Assembly (NCBI RefSeq): GCF_040712075.1
Contig: NZ_JBFCVL010000005.1
Location: forward strand, 124,001 to 188,000
DNA: 64,000 bases
Direction: 5' to 3'
Source of the DNA: Fodinicurvata sp. EGI_FJ10296
Lineage (GTDB): Bacteria > Pseudomonadota > Alphaproteobacteria > DSM-16000 > Inquilinaceae
Part shown: piece by piece, positions 44,079 to 53,130 of the stretch
Layout: every line of letters starts with the position of its first letter
How positions within the stretch are numbered: the first letter of the stretch is position 1
The notes under the pieces: generated by a model
The model's database searches: none
What the model was told of the DNA's origin: nothing
The model's input: only the letters and a program-made list of their open reading frames with translations
Translations under genes and position numbers: made by a program

Positions 44079-45458
44079 TCAGCCACGGGGCGTCAGATGG
44101 TCCATCGGATCGACCGGCGTCGATTGCCGCCGTATCTCGAAATGCAGTTGCGGCGAACTGACAGCCCCGGTCGAGCCGACCTCACCCAGCGTATCGCCCA
44201 CGGAAACGGACTGGCCGCGCTGGACCGAAATCGTATCGGCATGGCCATAAGCCGTAACCCAGCCGTCCGCATGACGGACAATGATCAGATTGCCATATCC
44301 CCGCAACTCGCTTCCGGCATAGGCGACAACGCCATTATCTGCCGCCCTGATCGGGGTGCCGCGGGGTGCGTCGATATTAATGCCATCGTTATGCTGCCCG
44401 TCGTCTTTCGGGCCGAACGTCGAAATCACCGAACCATCGATCGGCCATGAAAAACGATCGCCGCTGCGCGCTGCCGGCGCGGACACAGCCGGCAGATTCG
44501 CCTGCTCTTCATTGACGGCAGCACTTTCCTGCGTCGGCTGGTCCTGTGGTTCCGGGCGCGGTGCCTCTGCCTCCTGTCCTTCATCGGACGACTCATCAGC
44601 AACCGGCTGTGCGGTGATATCCGCCTCCGCCGGCACGGATCCGTCGGTGCCTGATGGGGGCGAAACGGACCGGGCAGAGTCGGGCGGCACTGCCGAGCCA
44701 TCTGTTTGATCGTCGTTGTCGGCTTGGGCCTCGCGGGTTTGGGACGTACCGGACGGCGACTCCGACAGGGGCTCTGCCGTCACCGTGCGGTCATTGCTGG
44801 AACGCGCTGGTGTCAGCGCCCGGGGCCGGCCATCGGCGGCACGTCCGGCATCCTGATCCTGCCGTGGCTCGCTCCAGGCGGTCGTTGCGCCGCCGTCTTG
44901 TCCAGCGTCGCCGCGCTCGGCCACAGTCGTCTGGCCGACAGAAGTCTGGCGCCCCTGGCCCGGACCCTCGGGGATTCGCAGCGACTGACCGACGAAAATC
45001 GTATAGGGCGTGTCCAACCGATTGGCCTGAGCGACGGCATCGACGTCGACATCGTAGTTCTGAGCAATCCGATAGAGGGTATCGCCGTTGCTGACGTGGT
45101 GAAACTGCGCCTGCGGCAGCGATAACTGTTGGCCGGGATAGACGGTGTACGGCTCTCGCAGGTCGTTCTCCGCAATGATGGCGCGCACGGGAATCCCGGT
45201 GCGTTCGGCCACGATCGAGACATTCTCACCCGGCTGAACCACAGCGTATCTGGGTGACTGTTCTTCTGCGGTAACATCCCCGGATTGCCCCGGCAACGGC
45301 GGTGGCAAGGTGCAGCCGGCAGCAAGCGCCGATACCAGTAGAGAGACGGCCATGGATCCACGCCTTGTGAAAAGGCGCTTCCTGAAGTCGCTTGGTACCT
45401 GTCCAATCGTTCCCTGGAGGGCCGCCTGAGAGGGTCCCGGACCGCTTTGCTGCGTCAT
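44079..45458 (-). CDS. LysM/M23 lipoprotein, NlpD-like
   Basis: Encodes 459 aa from ATG 45458. A basic region and hydrophobic stretch lead to a lipobox SALAAGC (Cys49). Two LysM domains follow: about 70-115 (YAVVQPGENVSIVAERTG) and about 118-162 (FHHVSNGDTLYRIAQNY). A long Pro/Ser/Glu-rich linker leads to an M23 domain (QHNDGINIDAPRG, LHFEIRR). The zinc-ligand aspartate of active LytM enzymes is replaced by Asn in HNDGIN, as in NlpD, so it may activate amidases in cell separation rather than cleave murein itself. The ATG overlaps the pcm stop by 4 nt. Confidence 0.88.
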   Translation of the reverse strand: MTQQSGPGPSQAALQGTIGQVPSDFRKRLFTRRGSMAVSLLVSALAAGCTLPPPLPGQSGDVTAEEQSPRYAVVQPGENVSIVAERTGIPVRAIIAENDLREPYTVYPGQQLSLPQAQFHHVSNGDTLYRIAQNYDVDVDAVAQANRLDTPYTIFVGQSLRIPEGPGQGRQTSVGQTTVAERGDAGQDGGATTAWSEPRQDQDAGRAADGRPRALTPARSSNDRTVTAEPLSESPSGTSQTREAQADNDDQTDGSAVPPDSARSVSPPSGTDGSVPAEADITAQPVADESSDEGQEAEAPRPEPQDQPTQESAAVNEEQANLPAVSAPAARSGDRFSWPIDGSVISTFGPKDDGQHNDGINIDAPRGTPIRAADNGVVAYAGSELRGYGNLIIVRHADGWVTAYGHADTISVQRGQSVSVGDTLGEVGSTGAVSSPQLHFEIRRQSTPVDPMDHLTPRG

Positions 45459-46117
45459 GATGATGCCTTCATCCGTTGAGCGCCGTCCTGAGTATCGGGC
45501 AGCAGAGGTACGAAGCGAACTGGCCACAAATCCTCCCGCTCGAGCCCATCATCCATGCGCCGGTAACGAACGACCCGTTGCTTGCGCTTCTCGTCGCCCA
45601 TTGGAATCACCAGCAGTCCACCGACGGCAAGCTGGTCGGTCAGGGCCTTGGGCGGCTCATCGCCGCCATGAGCTGCCGTAACCAGTATTCGCTCGAATGG
45701 TGCCTGTTCCGGCCACCCCTTCGTCCCGTCGCCCGCCAATGCCGTCACATTGCGCACACGCAAGGTTTCCAGCCTCTCTACGGCGATGTCCAGCAATTCT
45801 TTGTGTCGCTCGATCGTATAGAGGCGCCGGCACAATTTGGCGAGAACCGCAGCCTGGTACCCGGACCCGGTTCCGATTTCGAGGACCTTGTGCCGGTCCG
45901 TGACTTCCAACGCCTGCGTCATGCGCGCGACCACCATCGGCTGACTGATCGTTTGGCCCATACCGATTGGCAGAGCCATATCTTCGTAAGCCTGATCGTG
46001 AAATGTGGCGGGAATGAACACTTCCCGAGGCACGCGCTCAATCGCGCCCAACACCTGCGTGTCCGTAATCCCGGATCGCCGCAGCGTCATCAGCAGGCGG
46101 ATCTTGCGTGCTTCCAT
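45455..46117 (-). CDS. pcm: Protein-L-isoaspartate O-methyltransferase
   Basis: Encodes 220 aa. It repairs isoaspartyl residues in aged proteins with S-adenosylmethionine. Motif I is VLEIGTGSGYQAAVLA, with an upstream MALPIGMGQTISQP substrate loop and a later RILVTAAHGGDEPPKAL. It lies between surE (3-nt gap) and the NlpD-like gene (4-nt overlap), the classic surE-pcm-nlpD order. Confidence 0.95.
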   Translation of the reverse strand: MEARKIRLLMTLRRSGITDTQVLGAIERVPREVFIPATFHDQAYEDMALPIGMGQTISQPMVVARMTQALEVTDRHKVLEIGTGSGYQAAVLAKLCRRLYTIERHKELLDIAVERLETLRVRNVTALAGDGTKGWPEQAPFERILVTAAHGGDEPPKALTDQLAVGGLLVIPMGDEKRKQRVVRYRRMDDGLEREDLWPVRFVPLLPDTQDGAQRMKASS

Positions 46118-46119
46118 GA

Positions 46120-46884
46120 TCAGCCAAGTGCCCCTTTCAGGGTTGCCAGCGTCGCATGGTGGGTGAGATCCAGGTGCAGGGGCGTCACCGTGATTTGGCC
46201 GCGCGACAGCGCCTTGATGTCGGTATCGTCTGGTGCCTCTTGGTCGCTGCGACTGGAGCCGATCCAGAAATAGGATCGGCCGCGCGGGTCGGTCCGCTCG
46301 TCCAGAACATCACCAATTTTGCGCACGCCGTGCGGAACGACGGCGACGCCCGCGACCTCGTCCGCGAGAACAGCCGGAAAGTTGACGTTCATCAGCACGC
46401 CCTGCGGCCATCCCGCATCAAGCAGCCGAGCCGCGATCTGCGGGCCCCATTTTTCGGCTACGGACCAATCGGCATCGCTTCCCTGTGGCAGAGACTGGCT
46501 GAACGCGATCGCCGGTATACCGAGCAGCGTCGCTTCCATGGCGGCAGCGATGGTGCCGGAATAGGTTACGTCTTCGGCAATGTTGCGACCGTGATTGACG
46601 CCCGACAGCACCAGATCTGGCGGCTGGTCGGCCATGATGTGATTGACGGCAAGCAGAACGCAATCCGTGGGGGTACCGTCAACCGTATAGCGTTTTTCAT
46701 CAACCCGCCCGAGACGCACCGGACGATGGATTGTCAGGGAATGGCTGGCGGCGGACTGCTCGGCAGACGGCGCGCATACCCAGACATCGTCGGACAGGGA
46801 CCGCGCAATTCGTTCAAGAACCGAAAAGCCGTGTGCATGAATTCCATCGTCATTTGACAGGAGTATGCGAGGATTCTTTTTCAA
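46120..46884 (-). CDS. surE: 5'-nucleotidase SurE
   Basis: Encodes 254 aa. A metal-dependent phosphatase for nucleoside monophosphates. The N-terminal ILLSNDDGIHAHG holds the metal-binding aspartates, and VLSGVNHGRNIAEDVTYSGTIAAAMEA is the other signature. The start appears to be TTG 46884 (MKKNPRI) with GAGG ten bases upstream; no ATG is close. It lies 19 nt after serS and 3 nt before pcm. Confidence 0.95.
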   Translation of the reverse strand: MKKNPRILLSNDDGIHAHGFSVLERIARSLSDDVWVCAPSAEQSAASHSLTIHRPVRLGRVDEKRYTVDGTPTDCVLLAVNHIMADQPPDLVLSGVNHGRNIAEDVTYSGTIAAAMEATLLGIPAIAFSQSLPQGSDADWSVAEKWGPQIAARLLDAGWPQGVLMNVNFPAVLADEVAGVAVVPHGVRKIGDVLDERTDPRGRSYFWIGSSRSDQEAPDDTDIKALSRGQITVTPLHLDLTHHATLATLKGALG

Positions 46885-46903
46885 TTCGATTCAGCCTCGT
46901 TGT

Positions 46904-48175
46904 TTATGCCGGTCTCAGGACATCCATGCCGCGCATATAGGGTCGCAGCGGCTCAGGCACGACGATAGAGCCATCGGGTTGCTGAAATGTTTCCATGACC
47001 GCAATAAGGGCGCGGCCGACGGCAACGCCTGAGCCATTTAAAGTATGAACGAACTGCGTCGCCTTCTCGCCCGCTTTTCGCATCCGCGCATTCATCCGCC
47101 GTGCCTGAAAATCTCCGGTTGTCGATACCGACGAAATCTCCCGATACCGTGCCTGACCGGGCAGCCACACTTCAATGTCGAAAGTCCGCCGGGCGCTGAA
47201 TCCGATATCGCCCGAACACAGGTTGACAACACGATACGCAAGCCCGAGCCGCTGCAGGACCGTTTCGGCGCAGGTCAGCATGCGCTGCTGTTCGGCGTCG
47301 GAGTTCTCCGGCGTCGTAATGCAGACCATTTCAACCTTGTTGAACTGATGCATGCGGATCATGCCGCGCGTATCGCGCCCTGCCGCGCCGGCCTCGGAGC
47401 GAAAGCAGGGCGTCAGCGCCGTCAGCCGCATGGGCAGATCGTCGGCAGAAAGTATCCGGTCCGCGACCATATTCGTCAGGGGTACTTCTGATGTCGGGAT
47501 CAGCCACCGATCGTCCGTCGTCCTGAACAGATCCTCACCGAATTTTGGAAGCTGCCCGGTCCCGAACAGGGCCTCGGACCCGACGAGAAACGGCGGCTGC
47601 ACCTCTTCGAAGCCATGCTCGGCAATGTGTATGTCGAGCATGAACTGCCCGAGCGCCCGTTCCAGCCGCGCCAGCCCGCCGCGCAACAACACGAAACGCG
47701 AACCGGCCATATCTGTCGCCGACTTGAAATCGAGCATCCCGAGCCCTTCGCCCAGGGCGACGTGATCCCTGGCGTCGGAAATTTCCCTCGGCTCGCCAAC
47801 GCGCCGGCATTCGACGTTGTCGCCTTCATCCGCACCGTCGGGAACATCGTCGGCCATGACATTGGGCAGCCGGGCCAGCCATTGTGACAATTCGTCACTC
47901 AACTCGCGCTCGCGTTCCTCCAGACCTGCCATCCGCTCCTTGATGCTCGCCACTTCGCGCATCAGGGCATCGGCATCGCCGCCGGCCTTCTTCGCGGCTC
48001 CGATCTCCTTCGAAACGGTGTTTCGATGTTGCTGAAGGGATTGCAGTTCCGTCTGCAGTGAACGCTTCTTCTCATCGAGAGCCAGCAGCTCTGCTGAGAC
48101 CGCGGCTTCGCCGCGCCGGGCCATTGCCCGATCGAAAGCCTCGGGGTTGTCGCGTATCCAGCGAAGGTCGTGCAT
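46904..48175 (-). CDS. serS: Seryl-tRNA synthetase
   Basis: Encodes 423 aa from ATG 48175 ([17 protein letters not shown], the conserved start); the frame upstream to 48340 is not conserved. The N-terminal coiled-coil tRNA-binding arm spans about 30-100. Class II motif 2 is [17 protein letters not shown] and motif 3 is [16 protein letters not shown]. It charges tRNA-Ser. It lies between tatC and surE as in most Alphaproteobacteria, with a 174-nt gap to tatC that may contain a promoter. Confidence 0.97.
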   Translation of the reverse strand: MHDLRWIRDNPEAFDRAMARRGEAAVSAELLALDEKKRSLQTELQSLQQHRNTVSKEIGAAKKAGGDADALMREVASIKERMAGLEERERELSDELSQWLARLPNVMADDVPDGADEGDNVECRRVGEPREISDARDHVALGEGLGMLDFKSATDMAGSRFVLLRGGLARLERALGQFMLDIHIAEHGFEEVQPPFLVGSEALFGTGQLPKFGEDLFRTTDDRWLIPTSEVPLTNMVADRILSADDLPMRLTALTPCFRSEAGAAGRDTRGMIRMHQFNKVEMVCITTPENSDAEQQRMLTCAETVLQRLGLAYRVVNLCSGDIGFSARRTFDIEVWLPGQARYREISSVSTTGDFQARRMNARMRKAGEKATQFVHTLNGSGVAVGRALIAVMETFQQPDGSIVVPEPLRPYMRGMDVLRPA

Positions 48176-48349
48176 TTGGGCTCCGATTGGCATGGGCCGT
48201 CGTCGAATTCGTCCGGGCGTTATAAACGGGGTCCGAGAGAAAAATCCAGAAAAGGCCACAGTAACATCACGATTGCGCAAGGCACGGAAGCAGCGGGCGA
48301 CCATTCGATCGCCCGCCGCAGTCCGAACCGTGCCCAGCATAAGCGAGGA

Positions 48350-49153
48350 TCAGATCTCGCTGTCCTGCTCGCTTTCGGCTTCACGTTTCGCCCGCTTCTT
48401 TTCACCCATGCGCGCAAGAATGATTGATATCTCGTAGAGGATAATGATGGGTATCCCGAGCCCGATCTGGCTGATGATATCGGGCGGCGTCAGAATGGCA
48501 GCGACCACGAACACGATGACGATGGCGTATTTTCGTTTTGCAGCCAACGTATCGGACGAGACAATACCGGCGCGAGCCAGCAGGGTGAGCGCAACCGGCA
48601 GCTGGAAGGCTATGCCGAACGCGAAAATCAACTTCATTATGAGGCTCAGATACTCCGCAACGCGGGCTTCCAACTGAATAGGCAGCATGCCGTCGCCGCC
48701 TGGTGCCTCAAACCCCAGAAAAAACCGCCACGCCAGGGGAATGACCAGATAGTAAACCATCGCAGCGCCGGTGAAGAACAATATCGGCGTTGCAACAAGA
48801 AATGGCAAAAACGCATGCCGTTCGTTTTTGTATAAACCCGGAGCAATAAAAAGATAAAACTGCGAAGCAACGACGGGAAACGAGAAGAACGCCGCCGCAA
48901 AAAATGCTACTTTAATATAAGTGAAGAAAACTTCAGTCAGCCCGGTATAGATCATCCTCCGATTTTCGCCCTCCAATGCCGACGCCAAAGGCCGGACAAG
49001 AAACGCGTAAATATCGTCAGAGAAATAATAGCAGACAAGGAAAGCCGCGAAGAGTGCAGCCGTCGCATACATCAAACGATTGCGCAGCTCGATGAGGTGC
49101 TCGATAAGCGGCATCGGCTTATCGTCAATCGTGTTTTCTGTCTTTTCAGCCAC
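48350..49153 (-). CDS. tatC: Sec-independent protein translocase TatC
   Basis: Encodes 267 aa with a GTG start at 49153. Six transmembrane segments. PLIEHLIELRNRLMYA is the conserved N-terminus with the signal-peptide binding region; LPFLVATPILFFTGAAMVYY and FGIAFQLPVALTLLARAGIVS are family blocks. TatC receives twin-arginine signal peptides. The charged C-terminus is rich in Lys/Glu. It follows tatB by 19 nt. Confidence 0.96.
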   Translation of the reverse strand: MAEKTENTIDDKPMPLIEHLIELRNRLMYATAALFAAFLVCYYFSDDIYAFLVRPLASALEGENRRMIYTGLTEVFFTYIKVAFFAAAFFSFPVVASQFYLFIAPGLYKNERHAFLPFLVATPILFFTGAAMVYYLVIPLAWRFFLGFEAPGGDGMLPIQLEARVAEYLSLIMKLIFAFGIAFQLPVALTLLARAGIVSSDTLAAKRKYAIVIVFVVAAILTPPDIISQIGLGIPIIILYEISIILARMGEKKRAKREAESEQDSEI

Positions 49154-49172
49154 GTCAGCGGATCCGTTCGAA

Positions 49173-49823
49173 TCAGGCCTTGTCAGTCGTTACGGATTGA
49201 TCCGGTTCGACCGACGGTTTTTGCGGGGATGGTCGCGGCGACGTCGCAGGCTGCGACGACGTGCTTGCCGACCGATCAGAAAGACCGGGCGAACGCGACG
49301 TTGCGTCGGTCAAGACCTGCGCGGTCGTCGTATGTGTGATGCCGTTGCCGGTCGGCTTCTGCGGTGCGCTGACGCCGCCAGCGAATGCCCCAGTGGACGT
49401 GCCGGTGGACGCTGAGCTATTCGTGACAGCAGCCGATCGCGCCCGCGAATCCGGTATCCTGGCGGAACCGGTCGTGTCAGTGCCCGTGTCGGCACTCTCG
49501 TCGGCGCGCCAGGATCGGCCCGACCCGGACACTTTTTTCGACCCATTGAATGCCTGAGTGAGTGATCCGTCGGGATCGATCTGCTTTTCAAGCTCACGTT
49601 TGATATTGACCGATCGTGCCTTGTCGATGCCCCGCTTCACGTCTTCGAGTTCCGTCTCGCGCACAATGTCGTCCACATGTTTGTGGAACTCGGAACTCAT
49701 TCGTCTCGCGGCGCCGACCCACTTCCCGAGTTGCCGAAGAGCCTTGGGCAGATCTTTCGGGCCGATGACAATGAGAGCGACGATCATAACGATCATCAAC
49801 TCCGGCCAACCGATATCGAACAT
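49173..49823 (-). CDS. tatB: Sec-independent protein translocase TatB
   Basis: Encodes 216 aa. MFDIGWPELMIVMIVALIVIGPKDLPKAL is the TatB N-terminus (split here: one transmembrane helix with the conserved Glu8, then the hinge GPKDLP). An amphipathic helix follows. The last 120 residues are Ser/Thr/Ala-rich and low in complexity, longer than the E. coli protein (171 aa). It bridges TatC and TatA during export. Confidence 0.92.
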   Translation of the reverse strand: MFDIGWPELMIVMIVALIVIGPKDLPKALRQLGKWVGAARRMSSEFHKHVDDIVRETELEDVKRGIDKARSVNIKRELEKQIDPDGSLTQAFNGSKKVSGSGRSWRADESADTGTDTTGSARIPDSRARSAAVTNSSASTGTSTGAFAGGVSAPQKPTGNGITHTTTAQVLTDATSRSPGLSDRSASTSSQPATSPRPSPQKPSVEPDQSVTTDKA

Positions 49824-50061
49824 GTCTTCCGTCTTTCCGAACGCCAGTCACCGCGCCCTTCGCCGCCTCGCCCTGCCTCAATCCAGTCCATTGGATTGCG
49901 CAGGTACGTTCCGGCACATTAATGTATGAGGCAAACTGGCTTGCCGCGCGCCAGGCTCCTGCCAGGATCACCAAAATCCATCCGGTCGGAATGCAAAGCC
50001 CCAAGGCAGGGTCCCGGCCTTCGACCGATACGCCAGGAGCAGCTGGCAACGCGCTGGCCGG

Positions 50062-50319
50062 TCAGGGTTTCGACACACCGTCTCGCTGCGTGTCGCTGTC
50101 CTGGACGGTCGATGAACTGGTCGTCGTCGGCCGCCCGTCTTCATCGAGCTGACGGTTCGGATTCGTTCCGTCATCCGCCTCGTCTTCTTCCTTCAGACCG
50201 CTTCTGAAATTTTTCACCCCTTTGGCGACATCGCCCATTACCCGTGGGAGCTTACCGGCTCCGAAGATAATCAGGACGATCACCAGAATCAGAACGACCT
50301 GCCAAACACCCAAACCCAT
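50062..50319 (-). CDS. tatA: Sec-independent protein translocase TatA
   Basis: Encodes 85 aa. The N-terminal helix VWQVVLILVIVLIIFGAGKLP and the amphipathic helix VAKGVKNFRSGL are typical. It polymerises to form the export pore. It comes first in tatABC. The 238-nt space to tatB (49824-50061) is longer than usual and holds no gene. Confidence 0.94.
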   Translation of the reverse strand: MGLGVWQVVLILVIVLIIFGAGKLPRVMGDVAKGVKNFRSGLKEEDEADDGTNPNRQLDEDGRPTTTSSSTVQDSDTQRDGVSKP

Positions 50320-50409
50320 AATGATGCTACTCCGGAAGCTGCAGACGGTCGATTTCGACCGTCGTCTTTGTCGGTCGGAATGATGGCAGAAACACTATGT
50401 CATAGCAAT

Positions 50410-50448
50410 GGCGGTCACCGGGGGCGGTCACCGGGGCCGTTCACCGGA
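50410..50448. repeat. Three tandem 13-nt repeats between scpB and tatA
   Basis: GGCGGTCACCGGG occurs at 50410-50422 and 50423-50435, with a third, degenerate copy GCCGTTCACCGGA at 50436-50448. It sits about 90-130 nt upstream of tatA in the 160-nt gap after scpB. Confidence 0.85.
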
Positions 50449-50479
50449 TCGGGGGATGCAGAACCCGGCAGGGTTCGGG

Positions 50480-51181
50480 TTAAATCTGTCCCTCGCCGTC
50501 CCGGTCGTCATGGGGCCGATCCGGCCCCCCTTCGTGGCCATCGTCCGGCCGATCCGATACATTGTCACGATCCAGCATGCCGGCCGCCTTCAGTTCCTCC
50601 AGCGCCGGAAGGTCGTCCAGCGATCCGAGGTCGAATTGCGCCAGAAAGCCGTCGGTCGTAGCCCAGGTGAGCGGTCGTCCGGGGCTTCTGCGGCGGCCAC
50701 CGGGCTTGATCCAGCCGGCATGAATCAGCGCATCCAGAGTCCCCTTGTTGGTCGCAACGCCGCGAAGGTCCTCGATTTCAGCGCGTGTAACGGGTTGGTG
50801 ATAGGCGATGATCGCCAACGTCTCGATGGCCGCACGCCCCGGCTTCTTAAAGACTTGCCGGGTTGTCCTCAGATGTGGCGTCAGGTCGGGGGCTGTCCGG
50901 AAGGCGTATCCGCCGGCCGCTTCAGTCAGAATGACGCCGCGTCCGGCATATCGCTCGGCCAGATCCGACATGATGAGATCCAGATCGGCAGATTCCGGCA
51001 GCAAGGCACGCAGATCCCGGGGTGGGACCGGCGACGGCGCCGAGAACAGGACAGCTTCGACCAAGCGTACATGATCCACCGGTCCATTCAAAACACCGGT
51101 CATCGAACCTGATAGTGGATCTTCTTCGGCATTTCCGCCGTCCCCCGCGGGGTGGTCGGGATGCTCGGGACTGCTATTCAT
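50480..51181 (-). CDS. scpB: Segregation and condensation protein B
   Basis: Encodes 233 aa from ATG 51181; it overlaps scpA by 8 nt. Two winged-helix domains: VEAVLFSAPSPVPPRDLRALL and ETLAIIAYHQPVTRAEIEDLRGV, the ScpB signature, with GRPLTWATTDGFLAQF after it. It joins ScpA and SMC in chromosome condensation. The tail is acidic/Asp-Gly-rich. Confidence 0.94.
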   Translation of the reverse strand: MNSSPEHPDHPAGDGGNAEEDPLSGSMTGVLNGPVDHVRLVEAVLFSAPSPVPPRDLRALLPESADLDLIMSDLAERYAGRGVILTEAAGGYAFRTAPDLTPHLRTTRQVFKKPGRAAIETLAIIAYHQPVTRAEIEDLRGVATNKGTLDALIHAGWIKPGGRRRSPGRPLTWATTDGFLAQFDLGSLDDLPALEELKAAGMLDRDNVSDRPDDGHEGGPDRPHDDRDGEGQI

Positions 51182-52028
51182 TCTCGGTGGTCCCGGCGCT
51201 CGTCTGCCGAACCCGATCCGGTGACGCCCGGACATATATCGGCGCAAAGGGTTGGTTCTGGCGAAGTTCGACTTTTCCGGATTTGGCCAATTCCAGTGCC
51301 GCCACGAAATGGGACGCCAGAGCCGAACGTGAATGAAGCTTGTCGACCAGCGACTTGGGCAGGAAACCTTCCAGTCGATTCCAACCGGGAAACACGCCGA
51401 GCAGATGGCTGAATCGCCGGACCGCTTCGTCAACCGACACGAGGTTGAGCCGGGTACGATAGGTTTCGCCAATCACCTCCGACGGCCGCCGGTGTTCAGC
51501 GTATGCCTTAAGAAGATCGTAGAGGGATACATCGTAAGCTGTTGTCTTGACGGACTGAAGTTCGGGCGTCCGGCCGCTTGCATACCAATCGCGTCCAACG
51601 ATCCGGCGCGCCATCAGGGCCTCGCCGGCACGCCGCATGGCGTCAAGCCGCTGCAGGCGCCGGGTGAAGGCAGCTGCCAGTTCCTCGCCGCTCGGCTCAT
51701 CGTCCTCGGTCTCATCAGCAGGCAACAGCAGCCGGGACTTCAGATAGGCCAGCCACGCGGCCATAACGAGATAGTCAGCGGCCAGTTCGATCCGAAGATT
51801 TTCCGCTTGCTCGATGAAATCCAGGTACTGGTTGGCAAGTGCCAGAACCGAAATCTTCGACATGTCGACCTTTTGCGCCCGAGCCTGATCGAGCAGCAGA
51901 TCGATCGGCCCTTCATAGCTTTCGAGCGCCACGAACAGTTCCCCGGCAGCATCTTTCGCATGATCGCCACCAGCCGGCTTCGCGTCCTCTTGAAACGTTT
52001 CGGTCTGCCCAGCTACTGGTCCCGTCAT
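51174..52028 (-). CDS. scpA: Segregation and condensation protein A (kleisin)
   Basis: Encodes 284 aa from ATG 52028, overlapping nagZ by 4 nt. Family motifs are ALESYEGPIDLLLDQARAQKVDMS, ADYLVMAAWLAYLKSRLLLP and a C-terminal HFVAALELAKSGKVELRQNQPFAPIYV winged helix (split motifs). It links the SMC heads. The order nagZ-scpA-scpB is conserved in Alphaproteobacteria. Confidence 0.94.
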   Translation of the reverse strand: MTGPVAGQTETFQEDAKPAGGDHAKDAAGELFVALESYEGPIDLLLDQARAQKVDMSKISVLALANQYLDFIEQAENLRIELAADYLVMAAWLAYLKSRLLLPADETEDDEPSGEELAAAFTRRLQRLDAMRRAGEALMARRIVGRDWYASGRTPELQSVKTTAYDVSLYDLLKAYAEHRRPSEVIGETYRTRLNLVSVDEAVRRFSHLLGVFPGWNRLEGFLPKSLVDKLHSRSALASHFVAALELAKSGKVELRQNQPFAPIYVRASPDRVRQTSAGTTENE

Positions 52029-53089
52029 CGATCGGCCACCGGTGTGTCGGCCCGGGTCGATGCCGCGTTGTCCGGGGCCGACGCGGCAGGCGGCGCAAAC
52101 TCGGCGTACTCGTGCGCCCATTGGCCGGGTCGCGCCTGGCTTGCGGCCATTTGCCAACGCTTCAGGCGGGCCAAACCATCCCGGCTCAAGGGACGGGCGG
52201 CTTCCAGCGCGGAGGCCAGACGACGTGGTGACGGATCGCAGTACAGGGCGATATCGCATCCGGCGTCGAGGCACCGCGCCACACGCTCATTCGGGGAACC
52301 TGTCAGCGCACCCATAGCCAGATCGTCGGTTGTCAGTAAACCGTCGAAGCCGATCTTGCCGCGGATGATGTCTTGTATGACGGTCGGGGATAGCGTTGCC
52401 GGCAGGTCCGGATCGACATCAGCATACACGACGTGAGCCGTCATCCCCCAGGAAAGGTCCGCGAGCGCTGCGAACGGGACGAAATCTGACGCTTCAAGCA
52501 GGTCCAGCGGGGCATCGACCCGAGGGAGGCCGTGATGGCTGTCTAGTTTTGCCCGGCCATGCCCCGGCAGGTGTTTCATGACCGGCGCAACACCGGCACT
52601 TGAAAGACCGTCGGCCATGGCGCGCCCCAGAACGGCTACCCGGTGCGGGTCCGATCCAAAAGCGCGGTCGCCCACGACGCTGCTGGCACCGTCGAACAGA
52701 AGATCGAGAACGGGCGCGGCATCGACCGTGATGCCCAACTCGGCCAGCATGAGACCGATGATCCGCCCGTGGGCGCCGATCTTTGCGGCAGCCAACTGCG
52801 GATCGCACCGGTCCAATTCGGCGTAACGTCCCGGCGCCGGTAGATCAGGCCATTCCGGCGGCCGCAACCGCTGCACCCGGCCGCCTTCCTGATCGATCAT
52901 CACGGGCGCGTCGCACCGACCGACAAGATCACGGAACTCGGCGGTAAGCGCCCGGATCGAGTTTGCATCCGCGCAGTTGCGCCGAAACAGGATCAAGCCC
53001 AGGGGATTGGCACGTGCGATCAGCCGTCGCTCTTCGGCGGTAAATGTGGCCCCACTACATCCGATCAGGATTGCCGCTGGATCCGCCAT
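52025..53089 (-). CDS. nagZ: Beta-N-acetylhexosaminidase NagZ
   Basis: Encodes 354 aa from ATG 53089 (MADPAAILIGCSG). A cytoplasmic family 3 glycoside hydrolase that removes GlcNAc from anhydro-muropeptides in wall recycling. Signatures are PVMIDQEGGRVQRL, VMKHLPGHGRAKLDSHHGLP (His-Asp acid/base dyad loop) and GFDGLLTTDDLAMGAL with the nucleophilic aspartate. It lies downstream of the SPOR-domain gene in the same operon. Confidence 0.94.
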   Translation of the reverse strand: MADPAAILIGCSGATFTAEERRLIARANPLGLILFRRNCADANSIRALTAEFRDLVGRCDAPVMIDQEGGRVQRLRPPEWPDLPAPGRYAELDRCDPQLAAAKIGAHGRIIGLMLAELGITVDAAPVLDLLFDGASSVVGDRAFGSDPHRVAVLGRAMADGLSSAGVAPVMKHLPGHGRAKLDSHHGLPRVDAPLDLLEASDFVPFAALADLSWGMTAHVVYADVDPDLPATLSPTVIQDIIRGKIGFDGLLTTDDLAMGALTGSPNERVARCLDAGCDIALYCDPSPRRLASALEAARPLSRDGLARLKRWQMAASQARPGQWAHEYAEFAPPAASAPDNAASTRADTPVADR

Positions 53090-53130
53090 CGCTGGTATCC
53101 CTTGTCCTCGAAAGGCTGGCAACCGACGCG

